64,000 nt of DNA from Perognathus longimembris pacificus (taxonomy: Eukaryota > Chordata > Mammalia > Rodentia > Heteromyidae): contig NC_063174.1 of assembly GCF_023159225.1 (NCBI RefSeq), positions 43,268,191 to 43,332,190 of the forward strand, written 5' to 3'. The translations under genes and the position numbers were made by a program. Positions 12,103 through 23,146 of the stretch are shown here, piece by piece. The notes below the pieces were generated by a model. It was not told the origin of the DNA. It worked only from the letters and a program-made list of their open reading frames with translations, and searched no databases. The number at the start of each line of letters is the position of its first letter. Positions within the stretch are counted from its first letter, which is position 1.

Positions 12103-12237
12103 TTGCTGGCTACGATGGTGCATATCTATCATCTCAGCACTTGGGAGGGGAAGGCTGGAAGATCTCACGTTCAAGACCAGCCTGAACTACATAGTGAGAG
12201 CTTGTCTGCCTTGGTGGGTGGGGGAGGAAAGAAAAGG
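12103..12237 (+). mobile_element. B1 monomer
   Basis: 'ctacgatggtgcatatctat' start, 'gaccagcctgaactacatag' centre; an older copy without a Geo half. Confidence 0.75.
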
Positions 12238-12447
12238 AAGCTGGAAAGTTGTTCCTCGTGCCTATTTTATAAGGCATTAATTTCACTCACCGGACTTCAC
12301 CTCAGGACCTAATCTCCTCCACCTCCGAATTAATACCATCCCCTGAGATGATAGATGTTCCCACACATGTTCGGAAAATCATAAACATTAAGATCCTCTC
12401 ATCATCTGTTATTGCCTGTTTTGGAAAGCTAGCAGGCTCTTGGAGAT

Positions 12448-12451
<4 letters not shown>

Positions 12452-12499
<48 letters not shown>
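12452..12499. repeat. (GT)n microsatellite at a SINE tail
   Basis: About 24 GT units immediately before an antisense B1-Geo, where its tail should be. Confidence 0.9.
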
Positions 12500-12500
<1 letters not shown>

Positions 12501-12694
12501 CTGGGTCTTAAACTCTTTTGCAAAAGGGTAGCCCTCTACCACTTTGAGACACAGCTCTACTCCCAGTTTTCTGGTGGCTAATTAGAGACAAGAGTCTCAT
12601 AGACTTTCCTGCCAGGGCTAGCTTTGAACCTTGATCCTTAGATCTCAGCCTCCTGAGTAGCTAGGATTACAGGCATGAGCCACCAGTACCTGGC
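12500..12694 (-). mobile_element. B1-Geo SINE, antisense
   Basis: Geo half shortened; the B1 half ends 'caggcatgagccaccagtac'. Confidence 0.85.
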
Positions 12695-12839
12695 TAAAGA
12701 GGTTTTAACAGACAAATTTGGTCTAGTTGGAGTATTGCAATGAACAATGAGAATTACAGATTATAACCTTAAGAATAATATTAACAACTCATCCATCCGG
12801 ATATAAATAAAAGAATGAAGAATGAACAAACAATAGATA

Positions 12840-12936
12840 TAGGTCCTAGGGGTGTAACTCTAGGGTGGAGCACTTGCTTACATGGATTCAATCCCCAGCA
12901 CGTGTGTGCGCGCACGCGCGCACATACACGCGATAA
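12840..12936 (+). mobile_element. ID-type monomer with alternating purine-pyrimidine tail
   Basis: 'taggggtgtaactctagggt' and 'ggattcaatccccagcac', then a GTGCGC/CACGCG stretch. Confidence 0.6.
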
Positions 12937-13139
12937 GGAAGACAAAAATCTTTTTTCCTTAATATGAAATGGTAATGAGCAATACTAATCAATTTAAAAA
13001 TCATCATTTGAAAGCTACCATAATATTATTTGTTTCAGGCAAAATTAGTCCATGAATGCTACACCTGCAGGTTGAGCAACCCCAATCAGAAAATTCAAAA
13101 TGTTCTGTCTGACAACTAAACTTCTTCCCATCCCCCTGC

Positions 13140-13225
13140 TTTTTGGCAGTATTGGGCTTTAAACTCAAGGTCTTGTACTTGCTAGACTGGTGTCATATCT
13201 CTAAGCTACACCTCTAGCTCTGCTT
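13140..13225 (-). mobile_element. ID-type monomer, antisense
   Basis: 'ggcagtattgggctttaaac' to 'taagctacacctctagctc', inside the Tigger-like element. Confidence 0.55.
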
Positions 13226-13255
13226 TTAACTGGATATTTTATTTTCTTTTTTATT

Positions 13256-13475
13256 ATTTTTTTTTAAATTTTTGGTCAGTTGGTGGCTTGAACTCAGGGC
13301 CCGGGCTCTGTCCCTAAGCTTTTTTGCTCAAGGCTTTGAGACACAGTACCACTTATGGTTTATGTGATAAGAGTCTCTCAGACTTTCCTGCCCAGGCTGG
13401 CTTTGAACCACAATCCTCAGATCTCAACCTCCTGAGTAGCTAGGATTACAGGCTTGAGCCACTGGCACCTGCTTA
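13256..13475 (-). mobile_element. B1-Geo SINE, antisense
   Basis: Complete order Geo then B1; inserted in the Tigger-like element. Confidence 0.85.
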
Positions 13476-13477
13476 GA

Positions 13478-13575
13478 TGTTTTAGAGATAGAGTCTAAGT
13501 GACCTTTTTTCTCTAGGCCACCCTCGAACAGTGATCCTCCAGATCTCAGCCTCCTGAGAAGCTAGCATTGTAGTG
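13478..13575 (-). mobile_element. B1 fragment, antisense
   Basis: 'agagatagagtctaagtgac' to 'ctgagaagctagcattgtag', abutting the preceding B1-Geo. Confidence 0.65.
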
Positions 13576-14479
13576 CTCAGTGCTCTGACAACAGTTGAAC
13601 TTTTCGGAATATCAGATTCAAAAAGTTTTGGATTTTGGAGCATTTCAGATTTTGGTTTTGCAAGTTAGGACTGCTCTATCAGGAAGGCCAATGTAATTAT
13701 TCCAAAATCCTAACACCCTGCACACTGGAAATATTATTGGTCCCAAGCATCTGAGATAAGGGATACACAATCTGCAGTACCTGATAGGAAACATGATATT
13801 TTCATAATCTCAAAGTATCTTCCCCTCAAGAAACTTGTAATTACAAAGTGAGGGAGAAATGGAATCTTTACAGTGAGGGAAGCCAGCAAACATCAAGAGA
13901 TCCAATTTCCCCAACTAGAAATGAGTCGAATCAGCACTGTGTGGCTCCTGGTGGGATGCCTCAGAAGGCCACGGCAGCCTTTCTGTGTGATTACTGCCTT
14001 CCCCAAACACTGAACCTGAATCTAGTCATGAGCAAGCATCAGCCTAACCCAACCTGAAGTGCATTCCACAGGCTCACTCGTCTGTCCTCTGTAAAAATGT
14101 CAAGGTCATTGCCAAAGGAGAATGACTGAGTAGTGTGAGGAGACCAAAGGAGCCGAAAGACCTGTGATGAAAGGCAATGAGCAACCTTCTGTGGAATTTT
14201 CTCCTTTGTGCTATAAAGGACACTAGGAGGACATTTGAATATTGGAGACATTTGAATATATCAAACAATAGAACTGTCTGTCTCCACGCTAATTTCCTGA
14301 TTTTGATACATGCATTTTGGTTACTATAAGAAAAGAATGTCCTTGTTATTGAGTGATATACACAGAGGTATTTAGGGATGAAAGGACACTTTGTCATTCA
14401 AACAAAATTGGGGGAAAAAAAGAGAATATGAGGGCACCCCGCCCACATACAGAGAAGGCAATTAAAAAGAGAAAAAAGA

Positions 14480-14735
14480 GCCGGGCTCAGGTGGCTCATG
14501 CCTGTAATCCTAGCTACTCAGGAGGCTGAAATCTGAGGATCCAGGTTCAAAGCCAGCCCAGGCAGGACAGTCTGTGACACTGTTATCTTCAATTAACTAC
14601 CAGAAAACCGGAAGTAGAGCTATGGCTCAATGTGGTAGAGCACTACTAGCCTTCAGCAAAAGAGCTTGGAGATAGCACCCAGGCCCTGAGTTCAAGCCCT
14701 GTGACCGCCACCACCAACAACAAAAAGAGGTTGAT
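14480..14735 (+). mobile_element. B1-Geo SINE
   Basis: Near full-length, from 'gccgggctcaggtggctcat' to a 'gttcaagccctgtgac' end with an ACC-rich tail. Confidence 0.88.
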
Positions 14736-14781
14736 TTAAAAAAAAAAAAAAGTGGTCTGCTGAAAACTGACAACCAATTCT

Positions 14782-15003
14782 TGCTGGTACTAGGACTTGA
14801 ACTCAGGGCCTGGGCACTGTCCTTTAGCCTCTTTGTGCTCAAGGCTAACACTCTACTGCTTGAGCCACAGTGCCACTTGCAGTTTTTGAGTGGTTAATTG
14901 AGATAAGAGTCTCACAGACTTTCCTACCCAGACTGGCTTTCATCCTCAGAGCTCAGCCTCCTAAGTAGCTAGGATTACAGGCATGAGCCACCAGTGCCCA
15001 GCT
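14782..15003 (-). mobile_element. B1-Geo SINE, antisense (second unit of a fused pair)
   Basis: Full unit. Its 5' end (plus-strand 'agtgcccagc') runs directly into another Geo half at 15003 with no spacer. Confidence 0.88.
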
Positions 15004-15185
15004 GTCCCTTAGCCTTTAAGATCAAAATTGGCATTCCACCACTTGAGCCACTCCAGCATTTTTGCTGGTTAATTAAAGATAAGAGTCTCATCAACTCTCC
15101 TGCCTGGCCTGGCTTCAAACTTCAATTCTCAGCTCTCAGCCTCCTAAGTAGGGAGGATTACAGGCAAGAGCCACCAGCACTTGGC
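15003..15185 (-). mobile_element. B1-Geo SINE, antisense, Geo cut at its middle (first unit of a fused pair)
   Basis: The plus strand begins at 'tgtcccttagcc' inside the Geo half and continues to the B1 start 'caccagcacttggct'. Confidence 0.85.
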
Positions 15186-15349
15186 TGCAATTATGTCATG
15201 TACAGAATCGCTTTCATCTAATTTCATTATGCTAACGTGTAACAAAGATTTTTGCAAGAACAATTAATATAGAACCTTTAAACAGATTTTTCTGAAAATA
15301 AACAAAAACTGGAATACTGTTTGACTCTAAAAAAAAATTTAATAATAAC

Positions 15350-15415
15350 CATGGCTGGGAGCTAGGCTTAAGTGGCAGAGCACCTGCCTAGCTAAGTGCA
15401 AGGCCCTAAGCTTTA
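15350..15415 (+). mobile_element. ID-type monomer, diverged
   Basis: 'gctgggagctaggcttaagt' and 'caaggccctaagcttt'; box B is decayed. Confidence 0.6.
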
Positions 15416-15449
15416 CGAAGAGTTTACTTGAATGAAGACATTGAAATTG

Positions 15450-15575
15450 CCAGGTGTGAGGAGCTCACACCTGTAATCCTAGATACTCAGGAGGCTGAGA
15501 TCTGAGGATTGTGGTTTGAAGCCAGCCTAGGAAGTAAGTCCATGAGACTCTTATGTCCAATTAACCAATCAAGGG
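15450..15575 (+). mobile_element. B1 half of a B1-Geo, Geo half missing
   Basis: It ends just after the linker 'tgtccaattaaccaatcaa'. Confidence 0.8.
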
Positions 15576-15589
15576 CGCTCTTCCAAGGG

Positions 15590-17095
15590 GACTAGAAGCC
15601 CCCACCATTCCATGCCTTGCCTAAGTTCCTCTCTCAAATGCCCATTTTGCAAGAAGGCTATATGGATAAGGTGACATTCACCTGAATGCCCTGCACCTAG
15701 TAGGACCAAACATGCAGCCTACATCAATGACTGTAAACTTCCCACCTTTCTCTCTAGCCTCAGAAGGTACCAGGTGATAAGAGAATATGGATGAAAAGCT
15801 CTAAGCCCTGGTCCCTGGGGGTTCATTAGGAGCCAAATCTCAACGCTGAACCAGTTAGCAGATTTAACTCTCCTTTCCCTGTGCACATGACTTTTGCCTA
15901 ACGTGGGAGTGACCCTCCACCGGAATGGGCGCCCAGCACCAATATGGCTGCTTGACCACTCTGTTCCACTGTCACAGGTCAGAAGATCTCCAAACCACCA
16001 GAACTCCAACTCATATTATGTTTTGTCTACAAGATGGACTCTAGTACCTATGCATTTGGTTCAAGTTTAATTTGCAAGCTAAACTTCCCTACCGAGGGAG
16101 AAACCCCTTTCTAGCTGTCCTCCCTTGGCCCTGCTCACCTCCATGTAGGCTTGGAGCTGAGGTGTCCAAGAGAACAAAGCAAGATCATAAGCTTGATGAG
16201 AAGGAACTTAACGCTAAGATCCTGTTTTCAGGGAAAGATGCTTTGGATTCCTCAAGGTCAGTCCTGGGGCCACCTGACTACAGCCCCATACAAAGCTGGA
16301 AAAGAGAAACTGGCGATAGAGCAAAGCACCACGTAGAACAAACCCGTGCCAACAGACCCAGCAGAGAAACCATCTAAGAATTTCATACTTCATATTTCAA
16401 AGCAGAATAAGACTTCAAAGTGCTCATCGCAGAGTAATTCCAAGTGCCGAAGGGCTTCCTCCTGCTTAGCCAAGGCTTAGTATTGATTTTTTTTTTTTTT
16501 TTGTATATTATTCCTGGAGGTGTTGATGGCTGGTCTTTTCTGAACTTAATACCTCTGAAAGTCTTCATCAAGGTCTGGGAACTGGAAGTGGAGCCCAGCC
16601 TCGGTGAGGATGGAAGCTGTTTGACCTCTTCTCCCTTCAGATTCCAGAGGAGATCACATTAAACCTGCGATGGAGGGGCAGGAAGGCAGGATTTGGCTGG
16701 GATTTGCTTCTCTCCCCAGTCTTGAATGTCCTCCGCTGTGGGTGTCAGGGTTTGTATTTACCCTAGGAGAAGGCTAGCAGAACAGACCTTAGTTGTCATT
16801 TGCTTATGAAATTCTTTCCAGTAGATCAGTGAGCTGGCAGGAAGTTGGGGGTGGTGGTGGTGGTGGAGTGTAAGGTTGGCAGAGGAACCACAGAAATCCA
16901 GAAGCTTCCAGCCAGGCTGGCCCTTAAGCTGGAAAATCTTTAACAAAGGATCCAGCAAACCAGGAAGCAAAGGAAGACAGGCAGCCATGCCCAGTAAGTA
17001 CATCCGCCTTGGGGGAAAGCCAGAACACTTGGGCAGCAGAGGGAGAAATGAGGACGGGAGACGGCGACAGGGAGCCCAGGGAGAGCATCCAAAGC
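15590..17095. other. Unique intergenic sequence of unknown origin
   Basis: No SINE for about 1.5 kb. Moderately AT-rich with a T run at 16489-16502. I recognise no gene; an old LTR piece cannot be excluded between 15600 and 16350. Confidence 0.5.
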
Positions 17096-17099
17096 TCTT

Positions 17100-17206
17100 T
17101 CTTTCTTTTTTTCTTTTCTATTTTTCTCTTCTCTCCTCTTTGTTTTCTCTCCACCCCCCCCCCCCCCCGCCTTCTCTTTTCTTTCTTCTTCCTTGCTTTT
17201 CTTTTT
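17100..17206. repeat. Pyrimidine-rich low-complexity tract
   Basis: TTTC/TCTC runs and a run of about 15 C. On the minus strand it adjoins the L1 3' end and may be its degenerated tail. Confidence 0.8.
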
Positions 17207-17209
17207 ATT

Positions 17210-18150
17210 TTTAAATGAGCTTCCAGCAGTTTAGGTTCACAGCAAAATTGAACAGGAAAAATAGATATTTCCCATATATCCTCTGCCTCTCCCCAACACA
17301 TACACAGCCTCCCCCACCATTGACACGCCCCCCCCCCCCCCCATCAGAGGCCTGGGTTTGTTGCAAACGATGAACCCACATGGACACATCCTTGTCATGG
17401 AAAGTTCACTACTCGAGGTTTACCCTTGGTTTGGACAAAGGCACAATGACACACCATCCATTTATGGAGTGATTTCCTGGCCTGAACAATCCTCTGTGCT
17501 CCACCGCTTCATTCCTCTCTTTCCCCTATCCCTTGGCAACCACTGATCTTTTTGCTGTCTTTGATAGTTTCCCTTTTTCTGGAAATGTCACATAGTTGGA
17601 ATCACAGAATAGGTAGACTTTTCAGAATGGCTTATTTTGTGTATTAATATGCATTTAAAGGGAGGATGATGCAAGGGGTGACATTGATCAAGATGCATTA
17701 TACTCATAAACTGACATGTTGAATCGAAATCTCTTTGTACAACTGAACATAATAAAATAAAATAAATATGCATTTAAGTCTCTCCCTTGTGTTCTCATAA
17801 CTTGATGGCTCATTTCTTTTTGGCACTGAATAGTATTCTATTGTCTGGCTATAGCAGGTTTTTTTTTTCTTTTTTTTTAATCCATTCACCTACTGAAGGA
17901 CATCTTGGTTGTGTCCAAGTTTTGTCAATTACAAATAAAGCTACTAAAATATTTACATGGAGGTTTTTGTAGAGACATAAGTTTTTAATTTATTTGGGCA
18001 AACACCAAGGAGCATGATTGTAAATTGGGTGATAAGAGTTTGTTTGGCATTGCAAGAAGTTGCAAACTGTCTTTTTACGTACCCACATCATTCACAAGGA
18101 CTCAGAGTTCCTGTTGCTCCACACCCTCAATCAGCCCTGGATTTGGGCAA
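17210..18150 (-). mobile_element. Ancient L1 (L1M-type) 3' end, minus strand
   Basis: The reverse complement resembles the end of L1 ORF2 and its 3' region, including the stretch that in sense reads as 'gatgtccttcagtaggtgaa' (near 17890-17915) and the part around 17520-17620 ('ggcaaccactgatctttttg'). The copy is diverged and broken by frameshifts. A younger retroposon interrupts it at 17659-17764, and a C run lies at 17328-17342. Confidence 0.8.
17659..17764 (+). mobile_element. Short LINE-type 3' end nested in the older L1
   Basis: About 106 bases end in an A-rich AATAAAATAAAAT tail. They are flanked by a perfect 13-base target-site duplication, aatatgcatttaa, at 17646-17658 and 17765-17777. 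The body resembles the last bases of a LINE 3' UTR. Removing it rejoins the older L1. Confidence 0.8.
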
Positions 18151-18224
18151 CGAACATAAATGCAGCTTCGTTTCAACATTATTATTTTGTTTTTGTTGTG
18201 CTTCTGTTTTGGGGGTGGGGAGTT

Positions 18225-18280
18225 TGTTTTTAGAGTCCAGGGTCTTGCACATGCTAAGCACATCTGTTCTACCACTTTAT
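18225..18280 (-). mobile_element. ID fragment, antisense, cut by a B1-Geo insertion
   Basis: 'gagtccagggtcttgcacat' to 'catctgttctaccact'. Confidence 0.5.
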
Positions 18281-18281
18281 T

Positions 18282-18515
18282 GTTGGTGTTTGTCCTGGGG
18301 CTCGAACTCTGGGCCCCACCACTGTCCCTGAGCTTTTTCGCACAAGGCTTGTACTCTACCACTTCAGTTACAGCTCTACTTGTGACTTTTTGGTGATTCA
18401 TTGGAGAGGTTAAGTTTCACAGACTTTCCTGCCTTGGCTGGCTGGGAACCACAATCCTCAGATCTCAGCCTCCTGAGTAGTTAGTATTACAGATATGAAC
18501 CACTGGTACCTGGTT
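18282..18515 (-). mobile_element. B1-Geo SINE, antisense
   Basis: Complete order Geo then B1, ending 'gaaccactggtacctggt'. Confidence 0.87.
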
Positions 18516-18651
18516 TGCTCATTTTTTAATCAGGTTGTTTGTTTTTCTTGGAAAGTTTCTTTGGCTTCCGGTTGGCTGGTTTTGCATGTGTGCATCTGGG
18601 CGGGGGGGGGGGCAAGGGGGGGCACATGAATGTGCACACTTGCGTGCACTT

Positions 18652-18880
18652 ATACTAGGACCTGAACTGAGGGCCTGGCCACTGGCCCTTAGCTTTTAAG
18701 CTCAATGCCAGTGCTCTACCACTAGAACCACAGCTCCATATCTAGATTTTTGCTAATTAATTGGAAATAAGAGTCTTATGGACTTTCCTGCCCCAGCTGG
18801 TTTGCTTCATATCGTAATTCTCAGATTTCAGCCTCCTGAGTAGCTAGGATTACCGGTGTGAGCTACTGGTACCTGTCAGA
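18652..18880 (-). mobile_element. B1-Geo SINE, antisense
   Basis: Diverged copy preceded by a G-rich, GT-rich stretch (18588-18650) in the tail position. Confidence 0.85.
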
Positions 18881-18946
18881 TGTGTTTTTTGCAGATATTT
18901 TCACCCAGTTTCTGGCCAGACTTCTTTTTAAAAATTATTATTATTT

Positions 18947-19133
18947 GCCAGTCCTAGGCTTGACCTCAGCCTGAGCACTGTCCCTGGGGTCTTTTTGCTC
19001 AAGGCTAGCACTCTATTACTTGAGACACAGCACCACTTCTGGCTTTTTCTGTATATGTGGTGCTGAGGAATCGAACCCAGGGCTTCATGTATACGAGGCA
19101 AGCACTCTTGGCACTAGGCCATATTCCCAGCCC
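18947..19133 (-). mobile_element. ID-Geo dimer, antisense
   Basis: Well-preserved Geo then ID ('gaatcgaacccagggcttc'). The AT-rich flanks on both sides are similar, consistent with target-site duplication. Confidence 0.88.
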
Positions 19134-19671
19134 TTAACTATTATTTTTTAACTTTTTTTTTTTTTATCTTAGCTTCTAAGTTGATAGCACCAGCTCAAGA
19201 CAGCACCAGACTGTGGCACACAGCCTTGCCATTCCACCCAATCAGGACTCCTTTAAAGGATAGTGATGCTCTTGATGTTCCTCATGGGCTGACCTTGGCT
19301 TTGTCTAATGGGCACTGTGATCAGATGGCATCCCCTCACCCAGCCAGGCTTCTTCCTGCAAAATGCTGCCCACTCCTAACTGCCTCAGACCAACGAGATA
19401 GTGTGGAAAGAAATAGGACCACCCACTGAAACTGGGAGACCAGGAAAGTTCCTACTGGTATTGTTGTCATACTGGGCCAAAACTTGGAGCCAGGATGGCA
19501 CTTGGCAGAAAAAGGTACAAGAGAATGCATGAAGGCTCTTGGCTGAAAGGAAAAGAGTTCTCAGATGTGAGGGGATATGAGGCCACAATAGCTAAATGAA
19601 ATGGAGAGCCACGGAGAGTTGGCAGCATAGGAGAGGCATGATCTGATTTGCTGCTTTTTGTTTTGTTTTGT

Positions 19672-19872
19672 TTTGAGGTTCTGAGGTTTGAACTCAAGGC
19701 CTTTGACTCTCTTAGCCAGCACTCTACAACTTGAGCCATACCTTCAACACAGCTTTTTGCTATTTGTTTTGGAGATGGAGTCTTTTCTATGTAGACTGAC
19801 TTTGATCAGTAATCCTCCAGCTCTCAACCTCCTGAGTAGATAGGATTATCAGTTGAGCCACTAGAACCTGGC
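19672..19872 (-). mobile_element. B1-Geo SINE, antisense, diverged
   Basis: An older copy with many substitutions; ends 'gttgagccactagaacctgg'. Confidence 0.75.
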
Positions 19873-19901
19873 TTTAATTTGCTTTTTTTTTTCTTTTCCT
19901 T

Positions 19902-20122
19902 TTGTGCTAGTCTTGAGGCTTGAACTCAGGGCATGGGTGTTGTCCTGAGCTTTTTTTACTCAAGGCTAGAGCTTTACCACTTGGACTACAGCTCCACTCC
20001 TGGCTTTTCTGTGGTTAAATGAATGTAAGAGTCTCATGGACTTCCTGCCTGGGTTGGCTTGGAACTGAGAATGTCAGATGTCAGTGTTCTGAGTAGCTAG
20101 TATTACAGGTATAAACCACCTG
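19902..20122 (-). mobile_element. B1-Geo SINE, antisense
   Basis: Geo 19905-20000, B1 20035-20122; several mutations at the B1 end. Confidence 0.8.
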
Positions 20123-20169
20123 TGGTCCGCCCCCCTTCCCCGCCCCTCCCCCCCTTTTCTTTCTTTTTT

Positions 20170-20258
20170 CTGGTCCTGGGTCTTGAACAAACTCAGGGCC
20201 TGGGCACTATACTTGAGCTAGCTCTCTACAAATTGAGCCACAGGTCCACTCTGACATT
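20170..20258 (-). mobile_element. Geo-half fragment, antisense
   Basis: 'cttgaacaaactcagggcct' to 'aattgagccacaggtccact'. It is cut off by an ID-Geo insertion. Confidence 0.7.
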
Positions 20259-20455
20259 TTTTTCCCCAGTCCTGGGAACTTGAACTCAGAGCCTGAGCAC
20301 TGTCTCTGGCTTCTTTTTGCTCATGGCTAGCACTCTTACCACTTGAGCCACAGCACCACTTCCGGCTTTTTCTGTATATGTGGTGCTAAGGAATTGAACC
20401 CAGGGCTTCATGTATACTAAGCAAGCACTCTATCATTAGGCCACATTCGCAGCCC
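20259..20455 (-). mobile_element. ID-Geo dimer, antisense
   Basis: Preserved copy: Geo then the ID half with 'gaattgaacccagggcttca'. It lies against the Geo fragment on its left. Confidence 0.87.
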
Positions 20456-20482
20456 AAGGCAAGTAGAGGAATTTCTTTTCTT

Positions 20483-20706
20483 TTGTTGGTCATGGGCTTG
20501 AACTCTGGTCCTGGGTGCAGTCCCTGAGCTCTTCAGCTCAAGGCTAGCACTCTACCACTAAGCCACAGCGCCACTTGCAACTTCTGGCTTTTTTTTTTTT
20601 TTTTTGGTAGTTAATTGGAGATAAAAGTCACAAACTTTCCTGCCTGGGCTGGCTTCACGTCACAATCCTCACATCTCAAGCCTCTTCAATGGCACCAGTG
20701 CCTGGC
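20483..20706 (-). mobile_element. B1-Geo SINE, antisense, internal T run
   Basis: Geo half intact. A run of about 17 T interrupts the linker, and the B1 half is shortened. Confidence 0.8.
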
Positions 20707-20886
20707 TTCATTTGCCCTTTTGAAAGCGAACACAGGACACTGGGCAGGGAGAGAACTAAAAAGGAAGGAGAAGGAAAGAAGCAGGACCCTTTCTGTGTTT
20801 ATTTGTTCTGATGAATACAAAGATCCTAGCCCAGCAGCTCATCTCCTGCTGGAGTTGGAAGAGGTGCAAGCATACTCCACACTCAC

Positions 20887-20888
<2 letters not shown>

Positions 20889-20926
<38 letters not shown>
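20889..20926. repeat. (CA)n microsatellite
   Basis: About 18 CA units. A second run of about 13 CA units lies at 21111-21136. Confidence 0.93.
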
Positions 20927-20930
<4 letters not shown>

Positions 20931-21110
20931 GCCTCACACACCCTGCACTTATCAACACCTATATTCCCCAGACACATATTCAGAGAGACATGGAAGACTT
21001 GTGCATGTTGTACCAGCAGGGATATTTTTATGCACACAAGAACACACAACTCCTCATGCATCTACTTTCTCACATGTATAAGACCCTTCTTTCATGCGCA
21101 CACATAGCTG

Positions 21111-21136
21111 TACACACACACACACACACACACACA
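21111..21136. repeat. (CA)n microsatellite
   Basis: About 13 CA units. Confidence 0.9.
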
Positions 21137-22339
21137 GAGCCTCTACATACACACATCATTTCTCATTTTCCAAAAGGAGACAAATATGAACAGAGGATTA
21201 GCTGGGGAAAAGAGGTTAAAGGGCTTATGAGAGGAGGAGATAATTGCAAACCTACTGAGTCATCAGAGAAAGAAAATTCCTGAATGTTTGTTCTAACCTA
21301 AATTGCATCAATGGTTGAGCCAGCCAGTTATCAGGAAGAGTGTATTAAAGCCTTCATTCAGCAGGCTGGAAAGGGTGTGTGTCGGGGGGGGGGGTCTCCT
21401 CTCCTCTCCACTGCCGCCCACCCACCATGAGCTGTCACGAGCTGTCATCAGCTCTCCCTACACTCCCAACTCAACTCGCAAGATGCCTGGAAGGCCTACA
21501 GCTCACAAGAAGGGAGGCCAGCGGCAGCTTCCTTTCAGAGTGTGGAGAGAAGCTGCAGAAGAAAGGCTGGTGTGAGGGTTAGGGACCCACTGGGCAAACC
21601 TGGATCCCTCAGAAGAGCCTCTTTAAGGACCCTCTAGATCCTGCCTCCCCAACTACTCCACACCAGTGGACTCTCTTCCAGCACCCCCTCTCCCCACCAA
21701 TGGCTCTGAGCCCCAGCTGCAGCGGCCTGCCAGGAACAGGGTCTTCAAACACATTTGTTCAGCACTTCATAGATGCTGCTCCCACCACCTGCCTTAATCA
21801 ACTTCCTTATCTTTCTAGACATAGGAGCCATCTCCTCGGGAGTCTTCCAGGATGTTCCCAACATGCCACCTGGATTAGAGTCCCCTCCTGTGCTCACATT
21901 CATCTTGGCATTTAATTGTGCTGCCCAGAGACCCATGGGGTTCTGTCTGCCTGCCTCCCTCCCAGGCAGACACTTTGTCTGTTCCGTATACTGCAGCCTG
22001 GTGCATAGCCAGGGCCCGATAAACACCTTCTGCATCCATGAATCAGGGAAGGTTGCTCGCTGATCTGTGAGTGAAACTCCAAGGGAGATTGCTTTTGGAA
22101 AAGGATTCTTGTCCCTTCCTTTCTTCTGGTAAACCCCAGGGACACGCTGGCGAAGGCAAAGGCTCACCACCTACCCCAGGATGCTTGTGGCATGATTCCT
22201 ACCTCTGGACCTTTAACCAGCTTTAGAATGTGAGGCCCCCTGAGCTGGCATGGGAGAGAGTGAAGGCTTGGGGAGTAAGGAACATGGAGTGGAGAAATTC
22301 CAACTACTGTACATATTTTCCTATCAATTACTTTGAGGA
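21137..22339. other. Unique intergenic sequence
   Basis: Nothing recognised; a short G run lies at 21383-21392. Confidence 0.55.
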
Positions 22340-22460
22340 CAGGGTGGTGAGTGAGTATGTGTGTGCGCATGCGTGCGTACACATGTGTGTGAAGATGTAC
22401 ATGAAAGGGTATGCATGTGTCTGAACATGTTTGTGTAGGTATGCACGTGGGTGTGTACCT
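22340..22460. repeat. GT/GC-rich alternating stretch
   Basis: Degenerate purine-pyrimidine alternation, including TGCGCATGCG near 22367. Confidence 0.6.
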
Positions 22461-22524
22461 TTGCTGGCAGGGATCATCAAGGAGCATTTGGAGACGAAAA
22501 GCAACCAAAGGAAGTTCCAGGAAA

Positions 22525-22650
22525 GAGGCTGGGAATGTAGCTTAGTGGTAGAGAGCTTGCCTAGCATGCATGAGGCCCTGAATTCAATTCCTTGGTACCC
22601 CATAAACAAAAATAAATAAACATAATTCATTTAAAAAAGAAAAGAAAAGA
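22525..22650 (+). mobile_element. ID monomer with perfect target-site duplication
   Basis: ID body 22526-22605 and an A-rich tail. The 13-base duplication aagttccaggaaa is exact at 22512-22524 and 22651-22663, so the ID monomer moved here on its own. Confidence 0.92.
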
Positions 22651-23146
22651 AAGTTCCAGGAAAAGGAAGACCTTAAACAACCCGGCTAGGGCTGAAACCG
22701 TCTGCTGATGAGAGGAAAGGGATGGGCTGGGGCACTGCACTGCTGACAAGTCTGAGCTGACCCAAGAGAGATGGCTTGGTGACTCAGGACCTGGACAGTG
22801 CTGGTGGAAATGGACACTGGACAAACAGGATCCTGGCCGCTCTGACTCCAGCAGAATCTTGCTTCCCCTCCCATGAGGCCAAGAAAGAAGAAAACTGCTG
22901 GCTATCATCTAGTGAGTGTCTGTAATACAGAGGCGAGCCCGTCCGGCTGCCCCTTCCCAGGCAACACCCCAACAGGCATCACTACTCCCCACAAGCACAC
23001 CCATCACCTCCACACCAGGAAAATGGAGAATTCTCTTCACCATGCTCCAAGAAGCCAGCATGAATCCACAAGGTGGATCCTTGTCTGTCATCTCTCTTAG
23101 TAGTCAGTGCTCAATACATCTTTGATTTAATTCTTATGTGAACTAC

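Larger units (their letters stand above)
13060..13779. mobile_element. Tigger-like (TcMar) DNA transposon remnant, interrupted by SINEs
   Basis: The left end (13060-13125, CTGCAGGTTGAGCA then A-rich 'GAAAATTCAAAAT') and the right end (13600-13779, ending CTGCAG) are imperfect inverted copies, flanked by TA. Right-end text such as 'gttttggattttggagcatt' and 'aagcatctgagataaggga' matches what I know of Tigger-derived non-autonomous elements. Antisense SINEs at about 13137-13575 fill the middle. Confidence 0.65.

Noticed and set aside
15600..16350. A possible old LTR element
   Set aside because: Some phrases felt LTR-like, but I found no terminal repeats, polyadenylation layout or primer-binding site, so I list it only as unassigned.
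20615..21283. A 222-codon plus-strand frame
   Set aside because: Built from an antisense SINE and two CA microsatellites (Thr-His repeats).
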